Below, in pieces: positions 26,419-40,031 of a stretch of 64,000 bases of DNA. The stretch covers positions 372,001 to 436,000 of the forward strand of contig JAHGAU010000038.1 of the NCBI GenBank assembly GCA_019925105.1, read 5' to 3'. The position numbers were made by a program, and so were the translations under genes. Numbering within the stretch: position 1 is the stretch's first letter; the number at the start of each line of letters is the position of its first letter. Under the pieces are notes generated by a model. It saw only the letters and a program-made list of their open reading frames with translations, was not told the origin of the DNA and made no database searches. Source of the stretch: Niebla homalea (lineage: Eukaryota; Ascomycota; Lecanoromycetes; Lecanorales; Ramalinaceae).

Positions 26419-28212
26419 TATGTTTGCAATGATGGGAGGATGTCGGGGCGTAATTTATCAGGTGGTCGCGACGACGACTGAGATGGAAATTCTCTTAGAA
26501 GTCTTGAAAGGATTGAATAGAAGAGCTGTCAAGAAGCAGGACACGCGAGATGTAGACAGTACTCAAATCAGAGTCTGAGGCTGTATGTTAAGGGGAAGAT
26601 GGCACCACACGAGTGAGATGAGAGTATGATTGAGTCAGGGAAAGAGCTACCTGTTGTAGTCGCCACACCGTACGATCTTCGAACTTCAAGGAAACAATCA
26701 GATTCCATATCCTGTAGATCTACCATTCTACGTCAAATATGAGAATGTACAATGTCTGGATCTTCGAAAATTGTCCGCAATCCCGGAGCCAGGCGACCGA
26801 GGCAAAAGGCCATTTTGCCTAATATGGAACAGGAAAGCTGCTGGTGGCTGCATCTATAGACGCTAGCAAATGACTGCAGATTGATGTCTCAATTATCCTC
26901 GGTACACTTCTCTCGCACCTCTGACGGCGAGAAGAGTCCAAGTTACAAAAATGAAGGGAGAATGATCTTACCATTGAAGCAAGAACAAATGTTATAGCAC
27001 GGATCATTCAGCTTTTTCAAAGCGTGAAAATCACCATACACTCACTGCTGCTATCCTGGTCCTGGAAGTCGTAGATAAAAACTTTGATTATCTGAAGGCA
27101 GAGCGCACGGTTCGATATGACCATCAAGTTAAGTATGGAGCACCAGGGTTGTTCGATTCTTGCAACTACACTTACACGGTCAGGATGCGGAGACGCCGGA
27201 GAGCGAGGTCAAGATCGAGGCGCTAACGTGTCAGTAGCCGCAGATCGCGGGTAAAAGATCCTGGACCCTGTATAACATCCGATATCCAACATCCAACATA
27301 CCAAGGGACTGATACTTCGTCGTTGAAGCTATTCTCTCTTTTTCTATGAGGAAAGACAGCAAGAATGGCTTAACAGAGATCAGAAGAACACCTGGTTATG
27401 AGAACGTTGTGGTCTACACGTTGAGGATTTCCGATTAATGATAGTGGCTTTTGTCTTCAGCAGCCAACCTGGCTAATATACGCCCACAGTGCCTTGATGA
27501 AGGAGCGAAAAGTCCCAGTCGTCCGTTCAAGACAATGGACCTTGGCGAGCTTGGTGGCATGATCTCTGATGGAGACGGGCAGACTTTCCCCTTTGAGCAT
27601 GCCTCCGGCCGGTTGTGCCCGGGAAGCTGTCAACTACCTTAGGTAGACTCAAAATCCTCAGCCTGACCAGGGCTGCATGGACTCGCTTGTCTTACCCCGG
27701 ATCGACAAAACCATGATATTTTTGTCTTCAACGCCCGTCAACTTTGCCTTAGGAGCGGAGCAAATTGGCTTTGGTATTACCAGGTGGGGAAGCATGCATC
27801 TTCCACGGGTCAGGAACGCCTCTTCACCATACTCTCAGCCAATCATAGTGGGTACTGGATATTTCCCTCATTCAAGCGCATGAACCATTTTACATGAGAC
27901 GATGCTATAATCGTTTGCAAACTTGTCTCTGTGATTGAACCGCGGCATCCCCAGGCATGTGATGTCTCTTCCAATGGATCCAGGGAGTAAGTCAAATGCT
28001 TGGAAGTTGGAGGGAATTGGACGGGATGTAATTGATCCTACGGAGCTCACCACATTTGCTATCCCTTCGCTATATATAAGATATTTACCTCCCTAACCCT
28101 TGCTCCTTTCTCGACACGACCAAAACCCTGTTTACCTGTTTCTCGACATTTATTTTCAGCCAAAGAGACACTCGTTGAACATCACTCATCCCTCGAACTA
28201 CCACCGTGGACC
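26419..28212 (+). promoter_or_regulatory. Intergenic region with CFEM-gene TATA box
   Basis: No gene is seen in these 1.8 kb. A TATATATA box lies at 28071-28078, 135 nt before the CFEM start. A perfect 13-nt palindrome, CTACCTTAGGTAG, is at 27634-27646. The divergent DUF3712 promoter occupies the left part. Confidence 0.45.
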
Positions 28213-28867
28213 ATGAAAGGTACCTCTAGTCTCTTTGTACTCGGCCTTGTGGCCGCCGCCTCAGCTCAGGACCAATGTGCCTCGATTGCAGCCAAGATCC
28301 CAACTTGTGCTGTGAGTACTCCTACACCATTGAGTGTCAAAGCTGGTCCATGCTGACAATATCCAGACGACATGCATTAACAAAGCGGCTTCTGGCGTTG
28401 GCTGTACCGACCCAACCGACTTTGCATGCCAGTGCAAAAACACAGCAGCAATTAATAGCGCTGCGCTCCAATGCGTATTGAGTGGTTGCGGAGCCCAGAC
28501 CGGTCTTGCTGTTCAAGCATCCGCAAGCGCTGTCTGCGATTGCGTCTCTTCCGCGGGCTCGTCTCCTCAGACCTCCTCTGCTCCGGCTGCAATGCCAGCT
28601 ACCACAACAGCAGTACCTACAGCTCCCGGACCTGTGGTCATCCAACCTAGCTCAACTACGGCAGCGACCAGTGCTCCTTATCCTCTAGTCAGCCAGGCCT
28701 CTGATGGCCAGGTCCAAGCGACCGGTACTTCTCCTGCACCATCTAATACCGCCTCGGCTGGTGGCGCGACCGGCTCAACCGTTCCATTCACTGGTGCTGG
28801 TGTCAAACTTGTAGGATCGATTGGATGCGTTCTGGCTGCACTTACTGGCGCCACCATCATGTTGTGA
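28213..28867 (+). CDS. Small CFEM-domain GPI-anchored protein
   Basis: Exons are 28213-28311 and 28367-28867, giving 199 aa; the intron has a GTGAGT donor and a CTGAC branch site. It has a signal peptide of about 18 residues. A CFEM domain (about 20-95) carries ten cysteines, including the typical PTCATTC, DFACQC and CVLSGC spacing. A Ser/Thr/Pro/Ala-rich stalk follows, then a C-terminal hydrophobic tail preceded by small residues, as in GPI signals. CFEM proteins sit in the cell wall or plasma membrane and function in haem/iron capture or in host interaction. The Asp in the DPTDFACQC segment is the position that binds haem iron in known members. Which role this one has is not shown by the sequence. 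Confidence 0.88.
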
Positions 28868-30525
28868 GAAGCTCCCATATGAGGGGGAAAGGGGGGTCCC
28901 CTAGATCACATCAGCTACCCAGGAGCACCATGCAGCTTCTCCACAAAAGAAATTGAAGTGATCAATACAAGAAGCTCATTAATTCTCACACGAGATACTC
29001 TTTTGAGACGAGAGATGTATAATGTAACAAATGTCTACACAATTGCAAACGGACCAGACACTGAGACATGCAAATGGAGCAGATTCAAGATGAAGAAAAT
29101 GCCATCTTGACTTCTGAACTTGTAGTCTGTGCAAGCAGAGTGCTGGTAGTGCCCCGGCTGAACTTGTCCTCACGAATGTGACCGTTTGAAGCATCCTGCG
29201 CCCCCAAAGCTACAGTCCGTGCGAGATCGGATATTTCCCTTTTGTCTGCAGGGTCAACGGGGCAAATCCTCTCAGCTGCTGATGAACTCTAGCAGTCAAA
29301 TTACCATACACATGTGATCAGCGTCAAGAATTCAGGCGTTCTGACGCGTATGAGGACGATGTTGTCATCGCCCTCGCGACATCTGGCAGCATTGACAACC
29401 TATGTGGTGAATATTTGAGCTCCAAAGTAGGCCGCCGCAAGTGGATGTAAAGTGACAGATTCGCAGTACAGAGACAGTCTGCCAAGAATGGACAGCATGA
29501 GGAAGCGATTGGCTGAAGGCAAGTGACTGGCGAAGTCGATACCTTAGGTACCAAAACCGATGATGGCACGTGGTGGGTTACCTGATCAAGAACTGGTGCG
29601 ACCGTCTGGCAAAAACGGCACCAAGGAGGCTCAAATAGTAATGCGCCTGCTGATGTAAATATTTCCGCTGACTTGGTCGTCGAGATGAACCCCGACGGTG
29701 ACAATGGAGAATGGAGGTAATATGAGGAATACCTTAGGGCGATGAGGGTTTTGATAGGTAGGGCTAAGGCTTACGGTACCGTAGGACCGAAAAGCACCTT
29801 AGCGGCGCCCAGCCTCCCAACGAGGGGAGACTTCGGTATCAAAACACGTAGTGACTGGGGAGCTAGTGCCTGTCGGTGACCGGGAAGGGGAAGAAAGCTC
29901 TCCACATTTAGTTCGGACGCAAAGCTCTCAAACTCAACATTCATGTACCTCCCGATTTCCAATTTGGACAGGGATAGATTGTAAATTGGTGATGATATAT
30001 AGAAGGTCCTCGTTCTAGGTAGCAGAGACCACTGTAGACACTTTGGAATCGATCCGAGCTTTATCGCGACACAGTCTGCCCCTGTAAGAACCCAAATCGG
30101 TGCCGTTCCAACACTCTTTTTTGCAGTCTGGTACGCCAGAAGTCGCCGAGAAAATCCAGAAATGTAAAAGTGTAACCTGATCCATTAGAGCTCCATGTTG
30201 ACTTCAACGTATCCTTTGCATTTTTATCTTGTCCCATCACCTTGTCAAACTTCCTCTGTCCCTACTACCCTCCTCCGCCCGGAGTAGTCATTTCTGCTCT
30301 CCCTTCAATTCCCTCTTATTCCGCCATCGGCAACACAGTCAGCCGGGTACGTGCGAAGTGTGGCACAGGCTCGGTGATACTGCCGACACTTGACTTTTCG
30401 AGATTCCCTTGGAAACGACGCAACCACCAAAGTCTGATGGCATCCAGTTCTTGGACGTCCTGAGACAATCCCCAAAGCCCGTCAGCTTTTCTTGACACAC
30501 ACTCTTTCCTACCCTACAGTCCGCC
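28868..30525. other. Intergenic region and 5' leader of the acetyl-CoA carboxylase gene
   Basis: No convincing gene is present in these 1.65 kb. The palindromic motif TACCTTAGGTA occurs at 29540-29550. The last 300 nt are pyrimidine-rich and look like a 5' UTR. The antisense frame at 29324-29704 has no recognisable domain. Confidence 0.45.
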
Positions 30526-33500
30526 ATGGCTCCCTCTGCCACGGTCAACGGGGTGAATGGCGCACCCCAGACCAATGGCACCCTCAAAGAGCCATCTGGC
30601 AAGCCACGGCATAGAAATCCCAGCTCATATGCTGCAAAATTTGACCTCGCCGACCACTTCATTGGCGGCAATCACCTTGAGGCAGCTCCTCCGGGCTCCG
30701 TCAAGGATTTTGTATTAGAAGGCGATGGTCACACCGTCATTACAAACGTAGGGCTGAGACAATCACGTCGAAGAGTCTTCAGCTGATGCTTTACAAGGTC
30801 CTCATAGCCAACAACGGTATTGCAGCCGTGAAAGAGATAAGATCCGTGCGAAAATGGGCCTACGAAACATTTGGCGACGAGCGAGCCATTCAATTCACCG
30901 TGATGGCTACACCGGAAGATTTACAAGCAAACGCCGACTACATCCGGATGGCCGATCAATATGTTGAGGTATGAAGTCTGGACCCACGAGGAGGATAGAT
31001 GGCTAACACGGTGTTCCACAGGTTCCTGGCGGAACCAACAACAACAACTACGCAAATGTGGAACTCATCGTCGACATAGCTGAGCGAATGAATGTACACG
31101 CAGTCTGGGCAGGATGGTGAGTATGAAAACATTGTATCAGAACACCCGTCAAACTAATCTTTCGAAAGGGGACATGCTTCCGAAAACCCTGCCCTGCCAG
31201 AATCTCTAGCCGCTTCGCCCAAGAAGATTGTATTCATTGGACCCCCGGGGTCAGCAATGCGATCATTGGGAGATAAAATCTCCTCCACCATCGTTGCCCA
31301 ACATGCCAAGGTTCCATGTATCCCCTGGTCCGGTGAAGGCGTTGAAAAAGTGTCTGTGGACGATAAGCAGATTGTAACCGTGGAAGAAGATGTTTACGAG
31401 CAAGGGTGTACACACAACGCCAAAGAAGGTCTGGCAGCGGCAAAGAAGATTGGCTTCCCTGTGATGGTGAAAGCCTCCGAGGGTGGTGGTGGAAAGGGGA
31501 TCCGAAAAGTCGACTCGGAGGAAAACTTCACCAACCTATACAATGCCGCACAAAGCGAAATACCCGGTTCTCCCATGTTTGTCATGAAGCTGGCCGGCAA
31601 TGCGAGGCATTTGGAGGTCCAATTACTTGCGGATGAATACGGCAACAACATTTCCCTTTTTGGCAGAGATTGCTCGGTCCAGAGAAGGCACCAGAAGATC
31701 ATCGAGGAGGCTCCAGTCACCATCGCGAATCCCAAGACCTTCAATGCCATGGAGAAGGCAGCGGTTCGTCTGGGCAGACTGGTAGGCTATGTATCGGCTG
31801 GTACCGTGGAGTATCTCTATTCGCATGCAGACGACAAATTCTACTTTCTCGAGCTCAACCCTAGATTACAAGTAGAGCATCCCACCACTGAGATGGTCAG
31901 TGGCGTCAATTTACCCGCTGCTCAATTACAAGTTGCCATGGGTCTTCCTCTACACCGGATCCGAGACATCCGCCTACTCTACGGCGCAGATCCCCAGGGT
32001 GTCAACGAATTGGACTTCAATTTTGAGAAGGAGGAAAGCCTCAAGTCTCAAAGGAGACCGGTTCCAAAGGGACACACCACAGCTTGCCGTATCACCTCGG
32101 AGGATCCAGGAGAGGGGTTCAAGCCTTCGAGTGGTATGATGCACGAACTGAATTTCCGATCTAGCTCCAACGTCTGGGGTTACTTCTCCGTCGGACAACA
32201 GGGAGGTATCCACAGTTACTCGGACAGTCAATTTGGCCACATTTTTGCCTACGGTGAGAATCGGGCGGCTTCCCGGAAACACATGGTGGTCGCTTTGAAG
32301 GAATTAAGCATCCGTGGCGATTTCAGAACCACTGTCGAGTACCTCATCAAGCTCTTGGAAACCCCCGCGTTCGAGGACAATACAATCACGACAGGCTGGC
32401 TCGATGAGCTGATCTCTATGAAGTTGACCGCTGAGAGGCCCGATCCTATCCTGGCTGTCGTCTGTGGCGCTGTCACCAAAGCCCACGTTGCCAGCGAAGC
32501 GTGCATCCAAGAGTACCGCACCAGTCTAGAGAAAGGTCAAGTACCATCGAAAGAGGTGCTCAAAACCGTATTCCCTATCGACTTCATCTACGAAGGTGTT
32601 CGTTACAAGTTCACAGCAACACGATCCAGCTTTGACAGCTACCACCTCTTCATCAATGGCTCGAAGTGTGCCGTCGGTGTACGAACACTTGCAGATGGCG
32701 GGCTGCTGATCCTGCTTAGCGGCAGAAGTCATAACGTCTACTGGAAGGAAGAAGTCGGAGCCACGCGCATGAGTGTTGACAGCAAGACTTGTCTGCTCGA
32801 GCAGGAAAATGACCCAACCCAGCTGCGAACCCCCAGTCCGGGGAAGCTCGTCAAGTTTACTGTCGAAAATGGTGAGCATGTCAAGTCTGGTCAAACCTTT
32901 GCAGAGGTTGAGGTCATGAAAATGTACATGCCTTTGATCACGCAAGAGGAAGGTACCGTTCAGCTCATCAAGCAACCTGGCGCCGTGCTTGAAGCTGGTG
33001 ATATCCTCGGTATCCTAGCACTGGATGATCCATCAAGAGTCAAACATGCGCAGCCGTTCCAAGGTCAACTACCAGCCCTTGGTCCGCCTCAGATCACTGG
33101 TAACAAGCCTCCACAACGATTCTCGCAGCTTCACAATATCCTTCAGAACATCCTCCAAGGCTTCGACAACCAGGTCATCATGCAGTCAACGCTCAATGAG
33201 CTCGTCCAAGTTCTGCGCGACCCCGAATTGCCCTTTGGCGAGTGGAACGCTCAGTTCTCGGCGCTGCACTCTAGAATGCCTGCCAAGTTAGACGCACAAT
33301 TCTCTCAAATCGTCGAGCGGGCGAGAGCACGAAAGACTGAGTTCCCTGCCAAGCAGTTGGCAAAGGCCACATCGAAATTCTTGGAAGAGAATGTTGATGC
33401 CGGCTCAGCGGGCATCCTCAAGGCAGCATTGACACCACTGGCCGAGGTCATTGACCGTTACAAGGACGGCCTCAAAGTACATGAGTACAATGTGTACTGC

Positions 33501-36500
33501 AGCCTTTTGGAGGCTTACTACGACGTTGAGATCCTTTTTTCAAGTCGCACTTCCAGGGACGAAGATGTTGTTCTCAAGCTTAGAGAACAAAATAAGGATA
33601 ACGTGCTCACTGTGGCGCACACTGTTCTTTCTCATAGCAGAGTCGGCGCAAAGAATAACCTGGTCCTTGCCATTCTTGACATGTACAAGCCAAACAGGCC
33701 CAACAATCCTAACGTCGCCAGATACTTCCGCCCTATTCTAAAGAAACTCACAGAGCTGGAGTCGCGCGCAAGCGCCAAGGTGACACTGAAAGCTCGAGAA
33801 GTCTTGATCCAGTGCGCTCTTCCGTCACTCGAGGAGCGCGAGAACCAGATGGAACACATTCTCCGATCCTCTGTGATCGAATCACGATATGGCGAGACCG
33901 GCTGGGATCACAGAGATCCGGACTTGAATATCATCAAAGAGGTCATTGACTCCAAGTATACAGTCTTTGATGTATTGCCCACTTTCTTCAGCCATCACGA
34001 TCCTTGGGTTTCGCTCGCAGCCCTCGAGGTCTACGTGCGACGGGCCTACAGAGCCTACACCATGAAGTCTGTCAACTATCACACCGATCTTGAACCACCT
34101 TTCCTCGTTTCATGGGACTTCCTTCTGAGAAGAGTCGGGCAGTCAGAGTATGGAATGCCCCCTTCATCATCAAATTCATCCACCCCGGCCACACCTAGTG
34201 TTGACCGCAGTAACCCATACAAACGGATCACTTCCATCAGCGACATGTCATACATCATGAACCAAAACATGGAGAACTCGAGCGAGGTTCTACGGAAGGG
34301 GGTGATCCTTCCCCTTCAGTATCTTGACGAGGTCGAAGAACACATGTTGAAAGCTTTGGAACAATTACCGGCTTCCAAGCAGAAGAAGCCGGCAACGAAC
34401 GGGGTCCAGTCCGATCTGAGTGCCAAGAGGCGGCCTGTAGAGCAGAAACCTGGGGAGGAGGATGACGAGCTCACGGCAGTCTGCAATGTCGCTATCCGCG
34501 ATGCAGAGGCCACTGATGATGCCGAGTTGCTTGTCCGAATTGAAGAAATTGTCAAGGAATACAAGTCCGAGTTACTGCACCGCCATGTGCGGCGGATCAG
34601 TTTCATATGTGGACACAAGGATGGAACTTATCCAGGCTACTTCACATTCCGTGGGCCCACATACGAGGAGGATGACAGAATCCGACATATTGAGCCAGCG
34701 CTCGCCTTCCAGCTTGAACTCGGCAGACTGTCAAAATTCAAGATCAAGCCCATCTTCACCGAGAATAGGAACATTCACGTGTACGAGGCTATTGGCAAAG
34801 GCTCGGAAAACGACAGGACCGTAGACAAGCGATACTTTACTCGTGGAGTTGTGCGACCAGGCCGTCTTAGGGATGAGATCCCTACGGCCGAATACCTCAT
34901 CTCTGAAGCCGATCGTCTGATGACTGACATCCTGGACGCTTTGGAAATCATCGGCAACAATGGCTCCGATCTGAACCACATCTTTATCAACTTCTCGGCT
35001 GTCTTCCCTCTCGAGCCACGCGAAGTCGAAGAAGCTCTCGCCGGTTTCCTGGAGCGCTTTGGTCGTCGCGCCTGGCGATTGCGAGTCACTGGTGCTGAGA
35101 TCCGCATCATCTGTACAGACCCAGCCACAGGTCTCCCTTATCCTCTACGTTGTGTCATCACCAACACCTCTGGCTATGTCATCCAAGTTGAGATGTACGC
35201 CGAGAAGAAGGCTGAGAAGGGCAACGAGTGGCTCTTCCACAGCATTGGAGGCACCACTCGCATTGGAGCCATGCATCTTCGACCTGTCTCAACTCCGTAT
35301 CCTACCAAGGAGTGGTTACAGCCAAAGCGTTACAAGGCTCATCTCATGGGCACTCAATATGTCTATGATTTCCCGGAACTGTTCCGCCAAGCAATCCAGA
35401 ACAGCTGGCAAAAGGCCGTCACCAACCATTCCTCGCTTGCTGGTAAGCGTCCACAGACTGACGAATGCATGGAGGTCAGTGAGCTTGTTCTGGATGAGAA
35501 TGAGGAGCTTGCGGAGGTCTCACGCGAGGCTGGTACCAATACACATGGTATGGTCGGTTGGATCATAACAGCCAAGACTCCTGAGTATCCGAAAGGAAGA
35601 AGGTTCATCATTGTGGCCAACGACATCACCTTCAAGATTGGCTCGTTCGGACCGACTGAAGACATGTTCTTCTTCAAGTGTACTGAGCTTGCACGAAAGC
35701 TAGGCATTCCTCGCATCTACTTGTCCGCCAATTCCGGTGCCCGCATCGGCATGGCTGAAGAATTGATCCCACACTTCTCCGCCGCATGGAACAAACCCGA
35801 AAAGCCGGAAGCTGGCTTCAAATACTTGTACCTGACGCCAGAATTGAAGAAGCGTTTCGAGGATGGCAAGGACAGGGGCGTCATCACTGAGAAAGTCATG
35901 GATGAAGGTGAAGAGAGATACAAGGTCACCACAATTGTCGGTACCGAGAATGGCCTTGGTGTTGAGTGTCTGCGAGGCTCTGGTCTCATCGCTGGTGCGA
36001 CGTCGAAAGCTTACGAGGACATCTTCACAATCACTTTGGTCACTTGCCGATCAGTTGGTAAGTACAGGAAACTTCCTTCTAGCGCAGCCGTACTAATTTC
36101 AACCAGGTATCGGTGCTTATCTTGTCCGTCTTGGGCAGCGTGCTATCCAGATTGAGGGACAACCAATCATTCTTACGGGTGCAGCGGCCATCAATAAACT
36201 CCTCGGGCGTGAAGTATACACATCCAACCTTCAACTTGGTGGCACTCAGATCATGTACAAGAATGGTGTCTCCCACATGACCGCTACCGACGACTTTGAG
36301 GGTGTCTCCAAGATTGTTGACTGGATGTCCTTCGTTCCTGATAAGAAGAACTCCCCTCTGCCTATTTCCGTACACAGCGATCCTTGGGACCGGAACATCT
36401 CTTACTTCCCGCCCCAGAAGCAAACATATGATGTCAGGTGGCTGATTGGTGGCAAAGAAGATGAGGAGGGTTACCTCAGTGGTCTCTTCGACAAGGATTC

Positions 36501-37672
36501 TTTCCAGGAAGCCCTCGGGGGCTGGGCAAGGACTGTTGTTGTCGGTCGTGCGCGTCTTGGTGGTATCCCAATGGGTGTCATTGCTGTTGAATCTCGATCG
36601 GTCGAGAATGTCACTCCTGCGGATCCCGCGAACCCCGATTCAACCGAACAGATCGCGCAAGAAGCTGGCGGTGTTTGGTATCCCAATTCCGCGTTCAAGA
36701 CTGCCCAAGCCATGCGTGACTTCAACAATGGCGAGCAGCTGCCGTTGATGATCCTTGCCAACTGGCGTGGTTTCTCCGGAGGACAGCGTGATATGTACAA
36801 CGAGGTTCTCAAATACGGCTCATACATTGTGGATGCATTGGTGAAATATGAGCAGCCAATATTTGTTTACATCCCGCCGTTTGGTGAGCTCCGTGGTGGC
36901 TCATGGGTATGTCTATATTCAATCATTGTCAACTATATACATCATACTGATAATGGTCCAGGTTGTCGTCGATCCTACCATCAACGCCGAATTCATGGAA
37001 ATGTACGCAGACGAGGACGCACGTGGTGGTGTCCTCGAGCCCGAGGGTATTGTCGGTATCAAGTATAGGCGTGATCGCCAACTAGAGACCATGGCCCGTC
37101 TCGACCCTACCTACGCCAAATTGAAGGCCTCTTCTGCCGACAAATCTCTTGACGCAGACAAGCTCTCGGATATCAAAGTCAAGATGACCGAGCGTGAACA
37201 ACTTCTCCTACCCGTCTACTCGCAGATTGCCCTCCAATTCGCCGATCTCCACGACCGCGCTGGCCGCATGCAAGCTAAGGGCACCATCCGAGGAGCCCTC
37301 CAATGGAAGAATGCCCGCCGATTCTTCTACTGGCGTGTGCGCCGTAGGTTGAATGAGGAGTCCCTGTTGAAGAAGATGGGTCAATCCTCGACCAATGGCA
37401 AGGACAACCGAGCTACCAACCTAGGTCGCCTGCAATCATGGACCAACATTCAAGACTTTGACAACGATGACCGTGCAGTGGCTACATGGTATGAGGATAA
37501 CCGCAAGAGCGTGCAATCCAGGCTTGAGACTATGAAGGGTGAGGGTATTGCCTTTGACATTGCGGCGCTATTGAGCGCGAACAAGGAGAGCGGAATGAAG
37601 GGTTTGAAGCAGGTTTTGGAGACGATGCCGGTGCAGGAAAGGGAGGAGGCTTTCAAGTTCTTGAAGGGATAG
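30526..37672 (+). CDS. ACC1: Acetyl-CoA carboxylase, multifunctional
   Basis: This enzyme makes malonyl-CoA, the committed step of fatty acid synthesis and the feedstock of polyketides. Exons are 30526-30747, 30798-30968, 31022-31116, 31169-36057, 36107-36906 and 36962-37672. Together they give 2295 aa, the usual fungal length. The biotin carboxylase domain starts with [23 protein letters not shown] and has the ATP-grasp loop [11 protein letters not shown] near 267-277. The biotin carrier site is EVMKM with Lys747. The central region follows. The carboxyltransferase domains include [29 protein letters not shown] sequence from about 1654. Every intron has a canonical donor and keeps phase. The cytosolic form is indicated by the lack of a targeting peptide. 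The gene lies next to a peroxisomal carrier, but no functional link is implied. Confidence 0.96.
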
Positions 37673-38183
37673 GCATGGAAAAGGACCGATCAGGTACATA
37701 AACATGGGCCATGGCTATGTGCTTTCTTGGGACTGACTGGGCTGGCGAAGATTGGGTCTTTTGTACACACTCATGTTCGTTCTTGTGGATCGTATCGATT
37801 TCGAGGTTCGAGAAAAGCGGTGCTGCTTGGGTGCCTTTGAATATATTGTGCGCTCAGGAGGGGCTGGTTTTGTTGATGGCTATAGAGATGGATTTCACGA
37901 GCTCCAATGCAGATACAATTCACTGTACACTGCTGCTTCATCACTTCATTCACCAAAAAGGCAAATGAATGTCGAAAAGCTTTATGATGTGTATGGTGTG
38001 GAAGTACGTATGATACTTTCTAATGTTCATGGAAATACCCGAAATCCGGGGAAGCCGAGGCAGAAACGTGGCGATGACGCAGATCCAAGAAGTTAAGCTC
38101 ATGTGCTTATGCGGGCCTTTGTGGCTTTGTGCAGGTCAAGAAGATATATCGTGACTCAAGTCAGATGATATGCCCATGTAGAC
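37673..38183. other. 3' UTR of ACC1 and promoter of the carrier gene
   Basis: Short frames only. No additional gene, repeat or RNA signature is seen. Confidence 0.45.
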
Positions 38184-39491
38184 ATGGCGAAAGTATACGA
38201 TAGCCAACTGGTACGCGTCCACTGAGCCACAAGCTCCAGCTACAGGCGCATGCATGCTAAACAACATTCTTAGGACGCCTTCGACCTCTATCACAAACTC
38301 CAGGAAAGTCCAGACAAGTCCTATGCCATCCTAGGAGGCCCAGCGCTTCCTGCATTAGGCCATGCTCTCGCCGGCGCAACAGGAGCCTCGATTTCGAATG
38401 CCCTGACCTACCCTCTCTCACTCATAATCACCCGTCTCCAAGTCCAGAGATCGCTGCACAAGGCATCGGCTTCTCCACACAGTGAAGAGTACCAGTCTAT
38501 ACAAGATGCTGCCCAAAAGATCTACGCCAATGAGGGTGGCGTGGGAGGCTTCTATGCTGGGCTGTTGTCCGATACGACCAAAACCATCGCCGACTCCTTT
38601 CTCTTCTTCCTGGCTTACAATTTCCTGCGCCAGTCTCGTCTCAACGCGTCAGCAACCCCGTCGAGGCATCTACCGGTCATCGATGAGCTGGGTGTTGGCT
38701 TCCTCGCCGGCGCTGCTTCCAAACTCCTGACAACGCCCATTGCCAATGTCGTCACTCGCAAGCAGACCACGTCCATGTTGAAAGGCCGCAGTGAGACAGC
38801 CAAAACCACTCAAGGGTCAGTGTCTTCAATAGCCAAGGCAATACATCATGAACGAGGCTTGCGAGGATTTTGGTCTGGCTACTCTGCTTCTCTCGTGCTG
38901 ACCCTCAATCCATCCTTGACTTTCTTCTTTTTTGAAACGTTGAAGCGGCTTCTCCTCCCTCGCACGCAACGAAGTAAACCCACAGCTCAGGCGACCTTCC
39001 TCCTCGCGGCGACTAGTAAAGCTCTCGCTTCTTCAATCACGTACCCATTCTCTTTAGCCAAGAGTCGTCTACAAGCCGGATCTTCAGACGAGAACAAGGA
39101 TTCTCAAAAGACAAAATCCGGGGCGGCGTCTGATCGGCAGAGAGACCCGACCAACGTCTTTGCCACCATCGCACACATAGCCAGAACCGAAGGAGTGGGA
39201 GCCTTGTACGAAGGTCTAGAGGGGGAGGTACTCAAAGGTTTCTTCAGCCATGGCATTACCATGATCATCAAGGACTTGGTGCATAAATTCGTAATTCAGC
39301 TTTACTATGCTATACTAAAATTCCTACGACGATACCCCAGCGCTCAGGAGCTTGCAGGGATGGCAAAGAATCAGGCTGAGACTGGTGCTGCCAATGTCAA
39401 GGATCAAGGTCAGCAGATGGTCGAGGCAGCCAAGGACGGCGCCGAAGCCCTTTCTGTGAATTTGAATAATGTCACCGGCAATGATCCTTGA
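38184..39491 (+). CDS. Peroxisomal adenine-nucleotide carrier, PMP47/ANT1 type
   Basis: This is a mitochondrial-carrier-family protein. The closest match by eye is the peroxisomal ATP/AMP exchanger that supplies ATP for fatty-acid activation. Exons are 38184-38210 (9 codons) and 38274-39491, giving 414 aa. Three carrier repeats are visible, beginning with HALAGATGASISNALTYPLSLIITRLQ, then ELGVGFLAGAASKLLTTPIANVVTRKQ and LLAATSKALASSITYPFSLAKSRLQ. The usual acidic residue of the PxD/E signature is replaced by Ser or Ile in these repeats. That deviation is known from the PMP47 branch. A charged C-terminal tail of about 60 residues follows the last repeat. The tiny first exon was chosen because it gives an ATG, a GTACGC donor and a GCTAAAC branch site. 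Confidence 0.82.
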
Positions 39492-40031
39492 AGATCAGTT
39501 CTCGATGCTAGACATTGAGTGGGGAAATGTCAGCTTCTCAAGAAGAAACCTAAGTATCCTAGCCTCGATGGTTTCTTCTCCCATCTATGGCCTTTATGCC
39601 TGATCTCTGTCTTCAGAGATTTGGCAAACGGCGACTCGTTTGCGACAGCATCCTAAGAGATAAGGAACGCTGGGTAGAGACTTTCTAGACGATGATTTTC
39701 CGCGCACTCGAGTCTCAAAGGCTTCTTACAACGCAACGAGCTTAATGTTAGGCTTCATCAATTGGTGAACATTCAGGGGCAAGACTTAGTAGTCCAGTGG
39801 TGTGTGGACAGCCGTGGTCGTGACTACAAGCACCAATTTCCGATATTCAAGCTGATGCAGAATCATCTCGCGACGATCAAACATTCTGAGATCGAGAAGC
39901 AAAGCCTGTCAGGAGCCAACAGTAATCCTTGAACGAACCCGCCATAGGCTATCAAGAGGATTTCGAACCCTACCTTCAGCCACGGAAACATTTTCTGACA
40001 TCTGAGTCAATATCCCACAATCAAAACTTCC
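39492..40031. other. Intergenic region, no gene seen
   Basis: This is the 3' flank of the carrier gene. There are only short frames and no repeat or RNA gene. Confidence 0.45.
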